A DNA stretch of 28,011 bases, from the NCBI GenBank assembly GCA_964400355.1, contig CAYNTO010000033.1, positions 1-28,011 on the forward strand. Direction: 5' to 3'. Origin of the DNA: JACKAL01 sp964400355. GTDB taxonomy: Bacteria > Bdellovibrionota > Bdellovibrionia > Bdellovibrionales > JAGQZY01. The notes under the pieces were generated by a model. That model saw only the letters and a program-made list of their open reading frames with translations, did not search any database and was not told the origin of the DNA. Shown here piece after piece: positions 15,188-22,667 of this stretch (its first letter is position 1; each line of letters opens with the position of its first letter). Both the position numbers and the translations under genes were made by a program.

Positions 15188-16047
15188 CCGACAAGCGTCT
15201 CAACTGGTTTCATTCCGATGAGATCCAACCTTACGTTTACGTGCGCGAGGAGAATCGCATTCAGGATCCAGGCACGACCACAAACATCGATTGGTTTTCT
15301 AAAAAGAAGCCGGTCTATGTGAATCCGCTGCGCATGGATGAGCTCGAGTTTGGAAATCAGATACTAGAATTGGAAAGCCGCGCGTTTGGGCCAGCCAATA
15401 TGGCCATGCCTCGTTGGGTGTTTTATGACTGTGCCATCACGCCCGGCTTTGTGGCCGGCTTCGCCACTCGGTTTGAAAACCTCAAACCAGAGATCCAGGC
15501 GCTCCTTCCCTATGTGGGAAAACATGAATGGGTTCCGCTCAGTCTGTTTATTATTATTCCCACCATGGGCAAGGACGGCGAGTGGGTCGCGCACAATCTT
15601 TGTACGGTGAATTCTCTTTTGCCAAAAGAGCAAGCCATGTACGGTTTAGGTTTTTTGTCTAAAGCTTTCGGTTTGTGGTACGCCAATGTGAACACATGTT
15701 GCGGATTCACCCAGTGGGGGAACCCCGCTATGCGCTTGCACTCCTACTATGGGCCATTCGAAATACTCACCGCATACACACCGATTCATTCTTATTCGCG
15801 CACGCTCACCTACCGAGTAAAGCTTGATGCCACGCTGTGGAAGCATTTTTTTGATAAAACAGAACAGAAAAGTTTTGATGAAAAGTTCTCGAGCCTAGGC
15901 TTTACGGTGGAGCCGAAAGACGATTCGAGCTTAAAAGGAATTCAGAGACGCCTTGAGAACAAAGAGGGGCCGTTTTATCTCAACGGCCACGAGATCATCA
16001 CGCGAAATTTGGGGGATCCGTTGCAAATCTACGGATTGAAGTCTTAA
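15181..16047 (+). CDS. Hypothetical protein of 288 residues
   Basis: I do not recognise this family. The product has no signal peptide or membrane segment, so it is probably cytoplasmic. It is rich in aromatic residues, particularly in a central block from about 160 to 220 (LSKAFGLWYANVN, CCGFTQWGNPAMRL, YYGPFEIL, SYSRTLTYR) which looks like a structured core. Two adjacent Cys lie in the CCGF stretch. A GTG start at 15181 is supported by AAAGG 5 nt upstream. It overlaps the LOG-family gene by seven bases and is followed after one base by bolA, so it belongs to the fumC operon. The context does not reveal a role. Confidence 0.85.
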   Translation: MLTDKRLNWFHSDEIQPYVYVREENRIQDPGTTTNIDWFSKKKPVYVNPLRMDELEFGNQILELESRAFGPANMAMPRWVFYDCAITPGFVAGFATRFENLKPEIQALLPYVGKHEWVPLSLFIIIPTMGKDGEWVAHNLCTVNSLLPKEQAMYGLGFLSKAFGLWYANVNTCCGFTQWGNPAMRLHSYYGPFEILTAYTPIHSYSRTLTYRVKLDATLWKHFFDKTEQKSFDEKFSSLGFTVEPKDDSSLKGIQRRLENKEGPFYLNGHEIITRNLGDPLQIYGLKS

Positions 16048-16048
16048 T

Positions 16049-16363
16049 ATGAAAATGCAAACTCGTCTTGAGGATAAAATCGGTGAGGCGCTGACGCCAG
16101 TGGTGCTGGAGATCGAAAACGAAAGTCACAAACACTCCTCGGGCCTCGGTACTGAATCACACTTTAAAGTTCTGGTGGTTTCGAGCCGATTTGCCGGTCA
16201 GTCGCGGGTGGAGCGCCAGCGCCGCGTGCATGAGATCCTGGCAGAGGAATTGCGCGGAGGAATTCATGCGCTGTCGTTGCGTCTTCTGACTCCGGAAGAG
16301 CACAATCGGGCAATGGAGAGCAATCAAATTTTCGCCACGCCCAATTGTCAGTCAAAAAAATAA
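16049..16363 (+). CDS. BolA-family protein
   Basis: The 104-residue protein has the BolA fold signature: LEIENESHKHSSG (about 20-32), SHFKVLVVSSRFAGQSRVERQRRVHEIL, and ELRGGIHALSLRLLTPEE near residue 84. BolA proteins bind glutaredoxins through a shared iron-sulfur cluster, act in iron-sulfur trafficking and can bind DNA. The His residues in the HKHS loop and the conserved His at the C-terminal end suit cluster ligation. A second ATG two codons on is equally possible; there is no strong Shine-Dalgarno. It is last in the fumC operon. A CGFS-type glutaredoxin is not present; the GrxC here is a dithiol form. No terminator is seen in the 15 bp to the convergent gene. Confidence 0.92.
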   Translation: MKMQTRLEDKIGEALTPVVLEIENESHKHSSGLGTESHFKVLVVSSRFAGQSRVERQRRVHEILAEELRGGIHALSLRLLTPEEHNRAMESNQIFATPNCQSKK

Positions 16364-16378
16364 CAAGCGAGAACGAAT

Positions 16379-17545
16379 TTATCGAAAGTACGCATGGAGA
16401 TCGCGCGCGATCAAGCCAGCGATGTGTTTGTTGGCGGCGGCATTAGGATGGTTGTCGTAATCGATACGCGCCTGCTCTGGAATCCTAAACGTGATTTCCG
16501 CTTCGCCGTAGTCGAGAAAGTAAATTTTATGCCTTTCGAGGGCATCCTTAAAATCGTTCACGTTCATGGTCAGGAAGAATTCGGGATAAATGATTACGAT
16601 AAAGGGATTTTCTGGGGCAGTTCGTTTTTTATACTCGAGTTCGAGGCCCTTGATCATGCGCGCGAGGCGGTCGTGATGTTCGTTGGTCACTCGCAGGGGC
16701 CAATCGAAATGAAAAAATTGAACCGTGTTGGTTTTCCAAAGGAGCTGAAGCACGCGCGTGATAGACCACATTTTTTTAAAGTAAGTGCCTCTGTACTCAA
16801 AGTGGTAAGGGCTGGTCTCGCGCACGATGGCTTTGCGGTCGCCCCATGAGCCCAGGATACTGAAAAAGCCGAGACTGCGCTGCAGGTGATTTTCCATAAA
16901 AAAGTAGAGGCCCACACCTTTTTTCGGTTCGATATTGTCCATGAAGCCATAATTGAGCGTGCGCGCAAGAACGTCATTTACGCCGTAGCCCGACAGTCCT
17001 AAATTGTAGGGTTTGTAAGATGGAAAGTGGTGGAGAAGATAGGCGCTCAGAGTTTGTGTGCTATTGAGCCCTTCGCCAAAAACATACGAGCACCCCATTG
17101 CCGCCAAGTGGCCCGTCCACGGAGTAGATGTTTGAGGCAGTGGCAGAGTTCGTCGTCCCACCTCGTCGGTGGTGACATCCATGGAGTAGATAGGCACGCG
17201 GCTGCCCTCTCGGTAACGGGTGATTGTCCCGTTAAAATGAATTCGCGTCATGGTGAAGTCCACACTCGGATCCAAATGATCCAGCGGGAATTGGGAATAG
17301 GTTTCCAGGCGCTTTACCGGTTGCGGTTGGTATAGGCTTTCTATCGGCGGATGGGGGATTTCGTACGCGTAGCTCTTGTCGGAGGGTGCCACAGGGGGCC
17401 GCTCCGTATTTACAATGCTATCAATTGTATAGCCAAAATAAAGAAGGGTGCCGAAAAGGACTTCCAATGCGATCAAACAGAGGATTATGCCGAGGCTGAC
17501 TGCGGTTAATCGAAACAGTGCCGGTTTAGTCTTTCGAGAGATCAT
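16379..17545 (-). CDS. Membrane-anchored SGNH/GDSL-hydrolase-like protein
   Basis: The 388-residue protein has a single N-terminal membrane segment (about 13-38) and a large domain that should face the periplasm. SGNH-fold blocks can be traced: block I as AMGCSYVFGEG (about 150-159, Cys in place of Asp before Ser), a block III-like NLGLSGYGVND (about 181-191), and block V DNHPNAAANKHIA near the C-terminus with the catalytic His. Members act as esterases or deacetylases on cell-envelope glycans or lipids; here the substrate is unknown. The start is uncertain: ATG 17545 or GTG 17557, neither with a strong ribosome site. It overlaps the upstream coiled-coil gene by about 20 bases, implying an operon. 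It converges with bolA. Confidence 0.8.
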   Translation of the reverse strand: MISRKTKPALFRLTAVSLGIILCLIALEVLFGTLLYFGYTIDSIVNTERPPVAPSDKSYAYEIPHPPIESLYQPQPVKRLETYSQFPLDHLDPSVDFTMTRIHFNGTITRYREGSRVPIYSMDVTTDEVGRRTLPLPQTSTPWTGHLAAMGCSYVFGEGLNSTQTLSAYLLHHFPSYKPYNLGLSGYGVNDVLARTLNYGFMDNIEPKKGVGLYFFMENHLQRSLGFFSILGSWGDRKAIVRETSPYHFEYRGTYFKKMWSITRVLQLLWKTNTVQFFHFDWPLRVTNEHHDRLARMIKGLELEYKKRTAPENPFIVIIYPEFFLTMNVNDFKDALERHKIYFLDYGEAEITFRIPEQARIDYDNHPNAAANKHIAGLIARDLHAYFR

Positions 17546-17750
17546 TGAGTTGCTCACGCAATTTGATGAGGAGCTCTTTGGTTTGCTTTTCCAGTCCTTG
17601 CCGAGAGGAAAGGTCTTGCTCGTTCGAGGGCTTGCTGGTAATTTTTTCCCAACCCTCGATAGCCGTGTTCAGATCTTTGAGAGCATCGTCGAGGTTGTGC
17701 GAGCTTTGCGAAGATTGATTTTTTGAAGGAGTCACTTTCGGCGTTGTCAT
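17526..17750 (-). CDS. Small helical/coiled-coil hypothetical protein
   Basis: The 74-residue product begins with a Ser/Thr/Gln-rich stretch, then has two charged helices: LDDALKDLNTAIEGWEKI and an end rich in Leu, Lys, Glu and Gln (KQTKELLIKLREQLNDLSKD) with heptad-like Leu spacing. It has no signal peptide or membrane segment. I do not recognise it. I chose the ATG at 17750; an in-frame TTG at 17789 is inside the likely promoter. No Shine-Dalgarno is seen, and the -10 box ends 10 nt before the ATG, so the leader may be only a few bases. Its end overlaps the SGNH-like gene; they are likely one operon, divergent from ettA. Confidence 0.6.
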   Translation of the reverse strand: MTTPKVTPSKNQSSQSSHNLDDALKDLNTAIEGWEKITSKPSNEQDLSSRQGLEKQTKELLIKLREQLNDLSKD

Positions 17751-17760
17751 CAGGTTAAAA

Positions 17761-17789
17761 ACTGTATGAACAATTTGCCCGAGTTGCAA
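17761..17789 (-). promoter_or_regulatory. Candidate promoter for the coiled-coil/SGNH pair
   Basis: On the minus strand TTGCAA (17784-17789) and TACAGT (complement of 17761-17766) are spaced by 17 nt; each matches consensus at 4 of 6 bases. The -10 box ends 10 nt before the ATG at 17750. The 56-bp gap must also hold the ettA ribosome site and any ettA promoter on the other strand; a TTGTCA at 17744-17749 followed by TATGAA is a weak candidate for that. Confidence 0.4.
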
Positions 17790-17806
17790 TAAAAAACGGA
17801 GGAAAT

Positions 17807-19486
17807 ATGGCAGAAGAAATTATATATACGATGAAGGGTGTTTCTAAAGTCTATCCACCGAGCAAATATGTTTTAAAAGACATTTATCTCTCCTACTTTT
17901 ACGGTGCCAAAATTGGCGTGCTCGGATTAAACGGCAGTGGAAAATCGAGTTTGCTAAAAATCATGGCAGGTAAGGACGATGAGTTTTTAGGTGAGGCATT
18001 TCCGGCACGTGACTTTCGCGTGGGTTTCCTCGAACAGGAGCCGCAACTCAATCCCGAAAAAACCGTGCGCCAAGTGATCGATGAAGGCGTGGGTGAAGTG
18101 GCCAACCTCCTCGCTGAATTCAATGACATCAGCAACCAAATGTGCGACGAGAACATCGACCCGAACAAAATGGAGAAACTCATCGAGCGTCAGGGCACCA
18201 TCCAAGATCGCATCGAGGCACTCGACGGTTGGAACATTGATCAAAAAGTGGCGCTCGCAATGGAGGCGCTCCGCTGCCCACCAGAAGAGGCATTGATCAA
18301 GACACTCTCGGGCGGTGAAAAGCGCCGTGTGGCCATGTGCCGGTTGCTTCTCTCGAATCCCGATATTCTTCTGCTTGATGAACCGACCAACCACATGGAT
18401 GCGGAATCGGTGGCGTGGTTGGAGCACTACCTAGACACCTTTCCCGGCACTGTGATCGCCGTAACCCACGATCGCTACTTCCTCGACAATGTGGCGGGTT
18501 GGATTCTCGAATTGGATCGCGGCGAGGGAATTCCATGGAAAGGCAACTACTCGTCGTGGCTCGACCAAAAGGATGCTCGTTTAAAGCAAGAGGAAAAAGA
18601 GGAGAGCAAAAAGCAAAAAACTATGGAGCGCGAGCTGGAGTGGATTCGCATGTCTCCGCGCGCGCGACAAGGAAAGTCGAAAGCGCGTATCTCTGCCTAT
18701 GAAAACCTTGTAAAAGAGGCGAGTCCTGAAAAAGTGCAAGAGATGCAAATCTATATTCCACCTGGTCCACGTCTGGGGGACACTGTGATCGAGGGAAAAC
18801 ATATCTCCAAGGGCTTTGGAGAGAATCTCCTGATCGATGATCTGACGTTTTCTATTCCTAAAGGGGCCATAGTGGGAATAATTGGGCCCAACGGCGCAGG
18901 TAAAACGACGTTGTTCAAAATGATGGCAGGACTGGAAAAGCCAGACAGCGGCGAAATCGTCATCGGTTCCACCGTAAAAATGGCGTATGTGGATCAGGAG
19001 CGCAACACTCTCGACCCCAACAAAACCATATTCGAAGAGATTACTGGCGGTACGGATCTACTCAAAGTAGGCAGCCGAGAGATGAATTCGAGAGCATATG
19101 TGTCGAGATTTAACTTCAACGGAACGGATCAACAGAAAAAAGTGGGAGTTCTCTCGGGCGGCGAACGCAATCGCGTGAACCTGGCGAAACTTCTTCTCAC
19201 TGGTGGCAACGTTCTCCTCCTTGATGAACCGACCAATGATCTCGATGTGAACACCATGCGCGCGCTCGAGGAAGCACTCCTCGAATTCGGTGGATGCGTC
19301 GTAACTATCTCACATGACAGATGGTTTTTGGATCGTATCTGTACTCACATCATGGCTTTTGAGAATGACAGCAAGGTCAACTTCTTCACTGGGAACTACA
19401 CCGAATGGGAAGAGGACTACAAGAAGCGCATGAACATTGATACGCTCACGCCTCAGAGAATTAAGTATAGAAAGTTCTCCAAATAG
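17807..19486 (+). CDS. ettA: Energy-dependent translational throttle protein EttA
   Basis: EttA is an ABC-F ATPase that binds the ribosomal E site and gates the start of elongation according to the ATP/ADP ratio. The 559-residue protein has two ABC cassettes: Walker A GLNGSGKSS (about 39) and GPNGAGKTT (about 364), signatures LSGGEKRRVA and LSGGERNRVN, and Walker B LLLDEPTNHMD and LLLDEPTNDLD with catalytic Glu. The P-site interaction linker (about 240-325, KQEEKEESKKQKTMERELEW and RQGKSKARISAYE) and the arm in cassette 1 are as in E. coli EttA. GGAGG lies 4 nt before the ATG. It stands alone, divergent from the coiled-coil/SGNH pair. Confidence 0.97.
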   Translation: MAEEIIYTMKGVSKVYPPSKYVLKDIYLSYFYGAKIGVLGLNGSGKSSLLKIMAGKDDEFLGEAFPARDFRVGFLEQEPQLNPEKTVRQVIDEGVGEVANLLAEFNDISNQMCDENIDPNKMEKLIERQGTIQDRIEALDGWNIDQKVALAMEALRCPPEEALIKTLSGGEKRRVAMCRLLLSNPDILLLDEPTNHMDAESVAWLEHYLDTFPGTVIAVTHDRYFLDNVAGWILELDRGEGIPWKGNYSSWLDQKDARLKQEEKEESKKQKTMERELEWIRMSPRARQGKSKARISAYENLVKEASPEKVQEMQIYIPPGPRLGDTVIEGKHISKGFGENLLIDDLTFSIPKGAIVGIIGPNGAGKTTLFKMMAGLEKPDSGEIVIGSTVKMAYVDQERNTLDPNKTIFEEITGGTDLLKVGSREMNSRAYVSRFNFNGTDQQKKVGVLSGGERNRVNLAKLLLTGGNVLLLDEPTNDLDVNTMRALEEALLEFGGCVVTISHDRWFLDRICTHIMAFENDSKVNFFTGNYTEWEEDYKKRMNIDTLTPQRIKYRKFSK

Positions 19487-19505
19487 TCGTAAAAATGGAC
19501 TCCTC

Positions 19506-19530
19506 GAGGGGGATTTTTAAGATCTCCCTC
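19506..19530 (+). terminator. Hairpin after ettA, possible terminator
   Basis: GAGGGGGAT and ATCTCCCTC form a 9-bp stem with one G-U pair around a 7-nt loop, 20 bases after the ettA stop. It is followed by TAAAAAAAAGCG and only then by T-runs, so it is not a textbook terminator, but it is the only candidate before the SWIB gene. Confidence 0.4.
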
Positions 19531-19643
19531 TAAAAAAAAGCGTTTTTTGTAAGATTTTTTTTATTGACTCCATAACCCGTCCTAATGGAACGTATCAATA
19601 CGGGGAGGGGAACTCTCTCTAGAAAACGAATTAGGAGGCCAAA

Positions 19644-19985
19644 ATGGCAAAAAAGAAAAAAGCAAAAAAGACAGCTAAAAAAGCAACTAAGAAAGCGACT
19701 AAAAAAGCCGCTCCAAAAAAAGCTAAGACGAAGCGTAAGCCAAACGCTAGCTTCATGAAGCCACTCACTCCATCTGCAGACCTTGCAATGGTTGTTGGTT
19801 CTAAGCCAATCCCACGCACAGAAGTTGTTAAGAAAATTTGGGCTTACATCCGTAAGAACAACCTTCAAGACAGCAAAAACCGCAGAAACATCAACGCTGA
19901 TGCAAACCTCAAAAAAGTTTTCGGCGGAAAAGGTACTGTTTCTATGTTCGAAATGACAAAACACGTAAGCAAACACCTCAAGTAG
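19644..19985 (+). CDS. SWIB-domain protein with histone H1-like basic tail
   Basis: The 113-residue protein has two parts. Residues 1-33 are almost only Lys and Ala with Thr and Pro, a histone H1-like tail that should bind DNA non-specifically. Residues about 38-113 form a SWIB/MDM2-type domain (KPLTPSADLAMVVG, KKIWAYIRKNNLQD, NADANLKKVFG, MFEMTKHVSKHL). In eukaryotes SWIB is found in chromatin remodellers; in bacteria it occurs in chlamydiae and some Bdellovibrionota and Myxococcota, where its role is not settled. A nucleoid-associated function is the usual guess. A strong AGGAGG ribosome site (19633-19638) and a very strong terminator suggest high expression from a single-gene unit. A TTGACT at 19564 is the only -35-like box, without a well-spaced -10. 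Confidence 0.93.
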   Translation: MAKKKKAKKTAKKATKKATKKAAPKKAKTKRKPNASFMKPLTPSADLAMVVGSKPIPRTEVVKKIWAYIRKNNLQDSKNRRNINADANLKKVFGGKGTVSMFEMTKHVSKHLK

Positions 19986-20014
19986 GCCGTTTTGCAGACA
20001 GTACTGTCGCAATG

Positions 20015-20045
20015 AAAAAGGGAAGCCATCGGCTTCCCTTTTTTT
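20015..20045 (+). terminator. Strong Rho-independent terminator after the SWIB gene
   Basis: A perfect 13-bp stem (AAAAAGGGAAGCC with GGCTTCCCTTTTT) closes a 3-nt loop; the 3' T-run goes on for two more bases. It lies 30 bases after the stop. Confidence 0.96.
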
Positions 20046-20057
20046 ATGTATTCACCA

Positions 20058-20095
20058 GATATCGCGTATTCCGGTTAACGGGTATACGTGATATC
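20058..20095. promoter_or_regulatory. 38-bp imperfect dyad centred on GTTAAC upstream of map
   Basis: Reading inward from GATATC at both ends, 16 of 19 base pairs are Watson-Crick, one is a G-U pair and two mismatch; the centre is GTTAAC. It lies between the SWIB terminator and map, ending 49 nt before the preferred map start. No T-run follows on either strand, so it is more like an operator or a short palindromic repeat than a terminator. No second copy was noticed. Confidence 0.45.
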
Positions 20096-20144
20096 CGGTA
20101 ATTCACTCTTGCGCTTCTCGAGCCTTTCATTTAACTTCTGGCCC

Positions 20145-20900
20145 ATGACGGTAAAGACAGCCAGCGATATCAAAATCATGACCAAGACGTGCCAGTTGGC
20201 CGCGCAAACATTGGTCCACGCGAGCAAGTTCGTGCGCGCGGGAATCACCACCAACGAGATCGATAAAATCGTCTACGATTACACCCTGACCGCGGGTGCG
20301 CGTCCTGCGCCGCTCAATTACCACGGCTTTCCAAAATCGGTGTGCACCTCGGTGAACGAAGTCATTTGCCATGGTGTTCCCAATGATTACGTTCTCAAAG
20401 ATGGCGACATCATCAACATCGATGTGACAACCTTCAAAGATGGCTTTCATGGGGACACTTCGGGGATGTTTGTTGTGGGCACTGTTTCTGATAAGGCCAA
20501 GGAGATCATCGAGGTGGCGCTACAAGCTCGCGATCGCGGGATTGAGGCGATAACGCCATTTGGTACCGTGGGAGATATCGGCTATGAAATCAATAAGTAC
20601 GTCACTCGCAAGGGCTACCACATCGTTAAGGAAATAGGTGGTCACGGAATAGGCAGAGAGTTTCACGAAGACCCTTGGGTGCCATCATTCGGCAAAAAGG
20701 GCCGCGGCGACAAACTCATTCCCTGGGGCACCATCACTGTAGAGCCTATGATCAACGAGACGGCGGCCCCCATCAAGGAGTTCTCTATACCAGGGTCGAC
20801 GATTAAATACTACGAGACGGGCGATAAAACGCTTTCGGCGCAGTTTGAGCACACAGTCCTGATCACGGATGTGGGCTTTGAGGTTTTGACTCTCCCATAA
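20145..20900 (+). CDS. map: Methionine aminopeptidase, type I
   Basis: MetAP removes the initiator Met from nascent proteins. The 251-residue protein has all five metal ligands at the expected spacing: Asp 93 (NIDVTT), Asp 104 (GDTSGM), His 167 (GGHGIGREFHEDP), Glu 200 (VEPM) and Glu 235 (FEHTVLIT). The substrate-pocket stretch YHGFPKSVCTSVNEVICHGVP is also typical. I start it at the ATG giving MTVKTASDIKIM, which matches the usual N-terminus. A GTG at 20088 would add 19 residues but sits inside a palindrome. Neither start has a clear Shine-Dalgarno. No terminator is apparent in the 142-bp gap to ahcY. Confidence 0.95.
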   Translation: MTVKTASDIKIMTKTCQLAAQTLVHASKFVRAGITTNEIDKIVYDYTLTAGARPAPLNYHGFPKSVCTSVNEVICHGVPNDYVLKDGDIINIDVTTFKDGFHGDTSGMFVVGTVSDKAKEIIEVALQARDRGIEAITPFGTVGDIGYEINKYVTRKGYHIVKEIGGHGIGREFHEDPWVPSFGKKGRGDKLIPWGTITVEPMINETAAPIKEFSIPGSTIKYYETGDKTLSAQFEHTVLITDVGFEVLTLP

Positions 20901-20971
20901 GCAGATATATTCAGCGTCGCTGACAGATTCCACACCTTTCGTAAAGTTTCCATGGGTTAGGTCCAAGGCCC

Positions 20972-21000
20972 TTGCCATGCCCACCCAGCTCGGGTAAACA
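20972..21000 (+). promoter_or_regulatory. Weak promoter candidate for ahcY
   Basis: TTGCCA (5 of 6) and TAAACA (3 of 6) are 17 nt apart. The leader would be about 35 nt. The same gap also holds TCAGCGTCGCTGA (20911-20923), a 13-nt odd palindrome of unknown meaning. Confidence 0.3.
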
Positions 21001-21042
21001 CTAATTCTATCTCTATTTTGAGAATCGACTAAGGAGTCAATT

Positions 21043-22542
21043 ATGGCCGTTACGGGAGCTACTATGTCTAAGGGTGCAAAAAATAACAAAGCGGTTGCCG
21101 CTAAAACTTCGGGCGCTAAAGCTAAAAAATCGAAAGCAATGAACGTTAAAACTTCTAGTCCAAAAGCGACGACAACAAAGTCAGCTGCAAAAACGCCTTC
21201 TAAAGCCACTGCTAAAGCCACCAAGCGCGATTACGCTGTTTGCCGAGAAGCCATGGAGAATCCAAAGCGCTTTGAGGAATTGGCGCGTTGGGGCCGTGAA
21301 GAAATCACGATTGCTGAATCGGAAATGCCTGGTTTAATGGCTCTCCGCACGGAATACGGTAAAACTCAGCCGCTCAAAGGCGCGCGCATCACCGGTTGCC
21401 TGCACATGACCATTCAAACTGCGGTTCTCATTGAAACGCTGACGGCTCTCGGTGCAGAAGTGCGCTGGTCGTCGTGCAATATCTTCTCCACGCAAGACCA
21501 CGCTGCGGTGGCCATTGCAGCCACGGGTGTTCCAGTGTTCGCGTGGAAGGGTGAAACCGAAGAAGAGTACGAATGGTGTATTCGCCAAACCATCGAGGGC
21601 TGGAAAGACGGCTATGACCTCATTCTCGATGACGGCGGTGATTTGACAATTCTTATGCACAAACCCGAATATGCAAAAATGCTCAAAAAGGTAATTGGCG
21701 TATCCGAGGAAACAACCACGGGCGTTCACAACTTGGAAAAAATGTTGAAAGACGGGAAACTCAAAATCCCTGCCATCAACGTGAACGACTCCGTTACTAA
21801 ATCTAAATTTGATAACCTTTACGGTTGCCGTGAGTCTCTCGCCGATGGCATCAAGCGTGCCACAGACGTGATGCTTGCTGGTAAAGTGGCCGTAGTTGCC
21901 GGTTACGGCGATGTGGGCAAAGGTTCTGCCGCATCACTTCGCGCTTATGGCGCTCGCGTGCTCGTTACCGAAATCGATCCTATTTGCGCGCTTCAGGCAG
22001 CAATGGAAGGTTACGAAGTGACCACGATGGAAGACGCCGCAGTTCGCGGAGACATTTTTGTGACCGCCACTGGCTGCTGCGATATCCTCACGGACAAACA
22101 TTTCTCTAAAATGAGATCTGGTGCCATCGTTTGCAATATCGGTCACTTCGACATCGAGATCGACATGGCATGGTTGAACAAAAACACCGAGATGCGCGAA
22201 GTAAAACCACAAGTGGACATCCATAGGTTTAAAGACGGTCGCGAGATCATCGTTCTTGCCAAAGGCCGCCTCGTGAACTTGGGCTGTGGGACAGGTCACC
22301 CCTCGTTCGTGATGAGTAACTCGTTTACCAACCAGGTGTTAGCGCAAATGGATCTTTTCTTGGAAACAGATAAGTACAAAGAGATCGGCGTATACCGCTT
22401 GCCAAAAGAGCTGGACGAAAAAGTTGCGGCTCTTCACTTGGAAAAAATTGGCGTAAAACTCACCAAGCTATCCACTAAGCAAAGCAAATACTTGGGAATG
22501 ACAAACAGCGGTCCATTTAAGCCCGAGCATTATCGTTACTAG
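21043..22542 (+). CDS. ahcY: S-adenosylhomocysteinase with a basic N-terminal extension
   Basis: AhcY splits S-adenosylhomocysteine into adenosine and homocysteine, keeping methyltransferases active. Residues about 67-499 are a normal enzyme: PLKGARITGCLHMTIQTAVLIETL, NIFSTQDHAAVAI, DDGGDLT, the NAD-binding VAGYGDVGKGSAASL, and the conserved C-terminal KPEHYRY. The first 61 residues are not part of the family: they are Lys, Ala, Thr and Ser with about 15 Lys and no acidic residue, like the tail of the nearby SWIB protein. The extension is probably translated, since AAGGAG (21031-21036) lies 6 nt before the first ATG, while the internal ATGs at residues 8 and 33 lack ribosome sites. A double hairpin ends the unit. 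Confidence 0.97.
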   Translation: MAVTGATMSKGAKNNKAVAAKTSGAKAKKSKAMNVKTSSPKATTTKSAAKTPSKATAKATKRDYAVCREAMENPKRFEELARWGREEITIAESEMPGLMALRTEYGKTQPLKGARITGCLHMTIQTAVLIETLTALGAEVRWSSCNIFSTQDHAAVAIAATGVPVFAWKGETEEEYEWCIRQTIEGWKDGYDLILDDGGDLTILMHKPEYAKMLKKVIGVSEETTTGVHNLEKMLKDGKLKIPAINVNDSVTKSKFDNLYGCRESLADGIKRATDVMLAGKVAVVAGYGDVGKGSAASLRAYGARVLVTEIDPICALQAAMEGYEVTTMEDAAVRGDIFVTATGCCDILTDKHFSKMRSGAIVCNIGHFDIEIDMAWLNKNTEMREVKPQVDIHRFKDGREIIVLAKGRLVNLGCGTGHPSFVMSNSFTNQVLAQMDLFLETDKYKEIGVYRLPKELDEKVAALHLEKIGVKLTKLSTKQSKYLGMTNSGPFKPEHYRY

Positions 22543-22560
22543 TATTCAGAAGGCGCGTAT

Positions 22561-22582
22561 TCAAACGGCAATGGCCGTTTGA
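22561..22582. repeat. Perfect 9-bp hairpin after ahcY
   Basis: TCAAACGGC and GCCGTTTGA enclose a 4-nt loop (AATG), 18 bases after the ahcY stop and just ahead of the main terminator. It could protect the mRNA 3' end or serve as a partial terminator; there is no T-run. Confidence 0.6.
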
Positions 22583-22595
22583 GAATTCAAACGAC

Positions 22596-22627
22596 AAAAA
22601 GGCTTTCCAAGTCGGAAAGCCTTTTTT
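22596..22627. terminator. Bidirectional Rho-independent terminator
   Basis: AAAAAGGCTTTCC and GGAAAGCCTTTTT form a perfect 13-bp stem around a 5-nt loop. There are six T residues on the plus side and five A residues on the other, so it can stop transcripts from ahcY (plus) and from the convergent lipoprotein gene (minus). Confidence 0.93.
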
Positions 22628-22667
22628 ATTTGGGACACAAAAAATAAAACCTCGGACCCATCCGCGA

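Noticed and set aside
19547..19598. Promoter for the SWIB gene built on TTGACT
   Set aside because: TTGACT at 19564 has no -10 box at 16-18 nt; TAATGG is 13 nt away and TATCAA is 23 nt away. TTGTAA plus CATAAC is a poor alternative.
20901..21042. Possible SAH riboswitch in the ahcY leader
   Set aside because: I looked for the conserved SAH-riboswitch core and saw only small hairpins such as ACCC-AGCTC-GGGT; the needed first helix and conserved bases are missing. A covariance-model scan would settle this.
20685..21224. Minus-strand frame overlapping map and the AhcY tail
   Set aside because: Its Ala/Val/Phe-rich end is only the complement of the Lys/Ala codons in the AhcY tail, and it crosses the start of a certain gene.
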